Shown one piece after another: positions 62,501-64,000 of a stretch of DNA of 64,000 nucleotides; position 1 is the stretch's first letter; each line of letters opens with the position of its first letter. Position numbers and translations under genes: made by a program. Source of the DNA: Hirsutella rhossiliensis (taxonomy: Eukaryota; Ascomycota; Sordariomycetes; Hypocreales; Ophiocordycipitaceae); NCBI RefSeq assembly GCF_020360975.1, contig NW_025408676.1, positions 620,001 through 684,000 of the forward strand. The letters run 5' to 3'. Under the pieces are notes generated by a model. That model was not told where the DNA came from and did no database searches. It saw nothing but the letters and a program-made list of their open reading frames with translations.

Positions 62501-64000
62501 TTAAGAATTTTCCTATTAAGTGTTCTAAGTAGGGTCTAGGCTATATCTTATCTTTAACGGTGTTCTATTTAGTCTTCTTTTAGTTAGGGTCCCCTTCCGG
62601 CGTCGAGCCGTCTAATAAAGCATCGTTAATAGGGTTAATCTTATCTGCTTTTCTTTTAAAGAGAGTATTAACTCTTAGATTATATAATCTAATAGGTCGT
62701 TTCCTCCCTATTTTAACTTTAACTTTCTAGATCTTTCGGAACTTCTTTCTAGCTTTAATAATGTTTTTCTTAAATTCTCCTATAGCCTCTATAACTATAA
62801 CTTTAATAATCTCTTCTACTATCTTAGATCCAATAGCTAGAATCGCCTTATCTCCTTCGTCTATAATTAATTGCTATTGTACTAGTGCTATTAAGGGCTC
62901 GTTTACGCTAGCGTAGGCTAGGTTAGGGACTTAGTTAGCACCCCCTCTATAACTAAGGATCTTACCTCCCGGTAAGAGAATCTCGGCCATCTAGGTGTCT
63001 GTAAGGGTTTCTCTCCGTAATTATTAGGTAGCTCCTAGGTTATCTTCTTCGACTTCTATTACCGAAGCCTAAAAAAAATTTCTTAGGAGCTAGGTAGCTG
63101 TTTCCTATATAGCCTCCTTAAGCTTTAGTCTTTCGTATACGTCTTTATTAACTATTAAGGTCGTAGCCTAAAAGGATTTTACTATATCGACCTCGTCCGG
63201 AAGCTCCTATCTAATAGCTCCTACCGCTAGCGTAACTACCCGGATAGTGCCGATCTAATATTTAACTTATATATCCCCGTTCCTTAGGGAATAATTAAAT
63301 AATATATACGCGGCTCTAATAAATAGCATGCCTAGGATAAAGGGGACTAAGACTCCGTCTAGCGTAATATAAAGATAGATTAGTATCTAGGCCGTTCCTA
63401 GATAGAGATTAGTCTCTACCTCCCTAACTATATCTATAAGGGACCCGGTATACGCCGTTATTAATACTCTTATCGGTAGGATTTTAAGCCCGTATACGTT
63501 TATATATCTTTTAGCAATAAGGTTTCCTTTAGACCCGGTATCGATTAGGGCGCTTAGAACTTTAGCTTTCTAGCTACCGAGCTATACTTAAATGCGGGGT
63601 AGGTCTTATATATACTTAAGCGAGCGGAAAGGTATAAGGACCGTGTTTATGCGTATTATAGGAATCGCTATAAGGTCCTCTAGAGTTATCTCCTAGTATC
63701 TTATCGAGAGTGCTGCTTCCTATATAATAAATTCGTCTTTCTCCGGTCTTATTGCCTCTAGAGTTTATTAATTAGATAGTCCTTAGGCTAGTTATATTAC
63801 GCTAATTATATTAGTTATAAACCTAACTTCCTTTAGTGCTTATTAGACTTCGAGGCACTTATAATCCGATTCTTTATAAGTAGGGCAAGTAAGCTTAATC
63901 GGTTCGACCTAGCATTCTTCGTCCTATTCTTCGACTTATATTAAAGCTACCGCGAGTTTTCCTTATAGATATTCGAGGAGGAGTAAACTACTCTCTATAT
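59600..64000 (-). mobile_element. RIP-decayed Gypsy-type pol relic, running off the window
   Basis: Read on the minus strand. Protease: ALIDTGSKGNLIAKRYINVY at about 63555-63490. A Cys/His box, CPTYKESDYKC, near 63890-63860 looks like a gag zinc knuckle with RIP changes. Reverse transcriptase: IYRNFLDNIGIKGPDI at about 61855-61805, the F/YLDDI active site with Asp to Asn, followed by EYLINLDKVLVNVELSGYTI and GAKSKFY. Integrase: CKEC-YFTTKRPRE near 60560-60510 and IIYRYGVILYAIIDRGPEIK at about 60350-60290, matching the RYGxxxxxxxDxGPE step. The order fits one Gypsy element with its gag beyond 64000. LTRs were not found. It is a different lineage from the intact-ended element at 43315. Confidence 0.65.

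Larger units (their letters stand above)
51340..64000. repeat. 12.7 kb RIP-mutated transposon graveyard
   Basis: No open frame longer than 73 codons. Words TATA, CTAG, TTAAG and TTATA dominate; whole 60-base lines (for example 51481-51540) contain no CA or TG dinucleotide at all. This is the footprint of RIP, which turns CpA into TpA on either strand of duplicated DNA. Within it I recognise a LINE relic, two divergent coding relics and a Gypsy pol relic (separate entries). A run of 12 G at 54636-54647, an AT tract at about 57408-57424 and a pyrimidine tract at about 57607-57680 also occur. Confidence 0.9.

Noticed and set aside
1..64000. CRISPR arrays, bacterial operon signals, rRNA and tRNA genes
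   Set aside because: Spaced-repeat arrays and operon structure are absent and expected to be absent in a fungal genome; no rRNA or tRNA gene was recognised by eye, though a covariance-model scan would be needed to exclude tRNAs.

Overview
The window reads as nuclear DNA of a filamentous ascomycete, most likely a Sordariomycete (Hypocreales-like by overall feel; the species cannot be told from sequence alone). The reasons are short 46-103 bp introns with GTRNGT donors and CTAAC/CTGAC branch sites, a Zn2Cys6 regulator, a 7.2 kb intronless NRPS gene, small Cys-rich secreted proteins, a Fot1/pogo transposon, a chromodomain Gypsy element, and a distal block with an extreme repeat-induced point mutation (RIP) signature: very rich in TpA and nearly lacking CpA and TpG.

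Layout. 1.8-2.4 kb: a secreted Gly/Tyr-rich repeat protein with three Lys-Arg sites. 3.6-17.4 kb: a small secondary-metabolism neighbourhood with a Zn2Cys6 regulator (3 exons), a cupin gene, weak coding relics, and an NRPS that starts inside an adenylation domain and ends in a decayed condensation domain. 18-23.7 kb: a one-TM small protein, a putative GPI-anchored QTG-repeat protein and a protein-isoaspartate methyltransferase. 24.08-26.87 kb: a 2794 bp Fot1/pogo-like DNA transposon with perfect 101 bp TIRs and a TA duplication; its transposase is frameshifted. 27.8-30.0 kb: a two-exon secreted basic protein and a broken acyltransferase-3 gene whose C-terminal part lies inverted. 31.2-31.6 kb: a small C2H2-like protein.

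34.0-37.8 kb is ordinary housekeeping sequence: BSD2/NDFIP metal-homeostasis protein, a UQCC2/CBP6-like complex III assembly factor, and a mitochondrial citrate/tricarboxylate carrier with a 21-nt microexon. 39.3-39.6 kb: a three-exon secreted six-cysteine protein with a 15-nt microexon. From about 41 kb the sequence shifts to a repeat compartment. A 5166 bp Gypsy chromovirus (43315-48480) with near-identical LTRs has inserted into the signal-peptide codons of another Cys-rich secreted protein gene and left a CCATC duplication. A glycosyltransferase-25 gene (50.6-51.3 kb) carries Trp-to-stop changes at the edge of the RIP block. From 51.3 kb to the end I recognise only decayed sequence: a Tad1-like LINE, two divergent unknown coding relics and a Gypsy pol running off the window.

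How the genes relate: the regulator, cupin and NRPS could form a remnant biosynthetic locus, but no transporter or intact tailoring enzyme is visible. The small secreted protein genes sit beside or inside transposon-rich DNA, the layout known for fungal effector genes. The most notable signals are the retrotransposon-split secreted-protein gene, the truncated NRPS, the inverted acyltransferase and the RIP-type nonsense changes in the GT25 gene.
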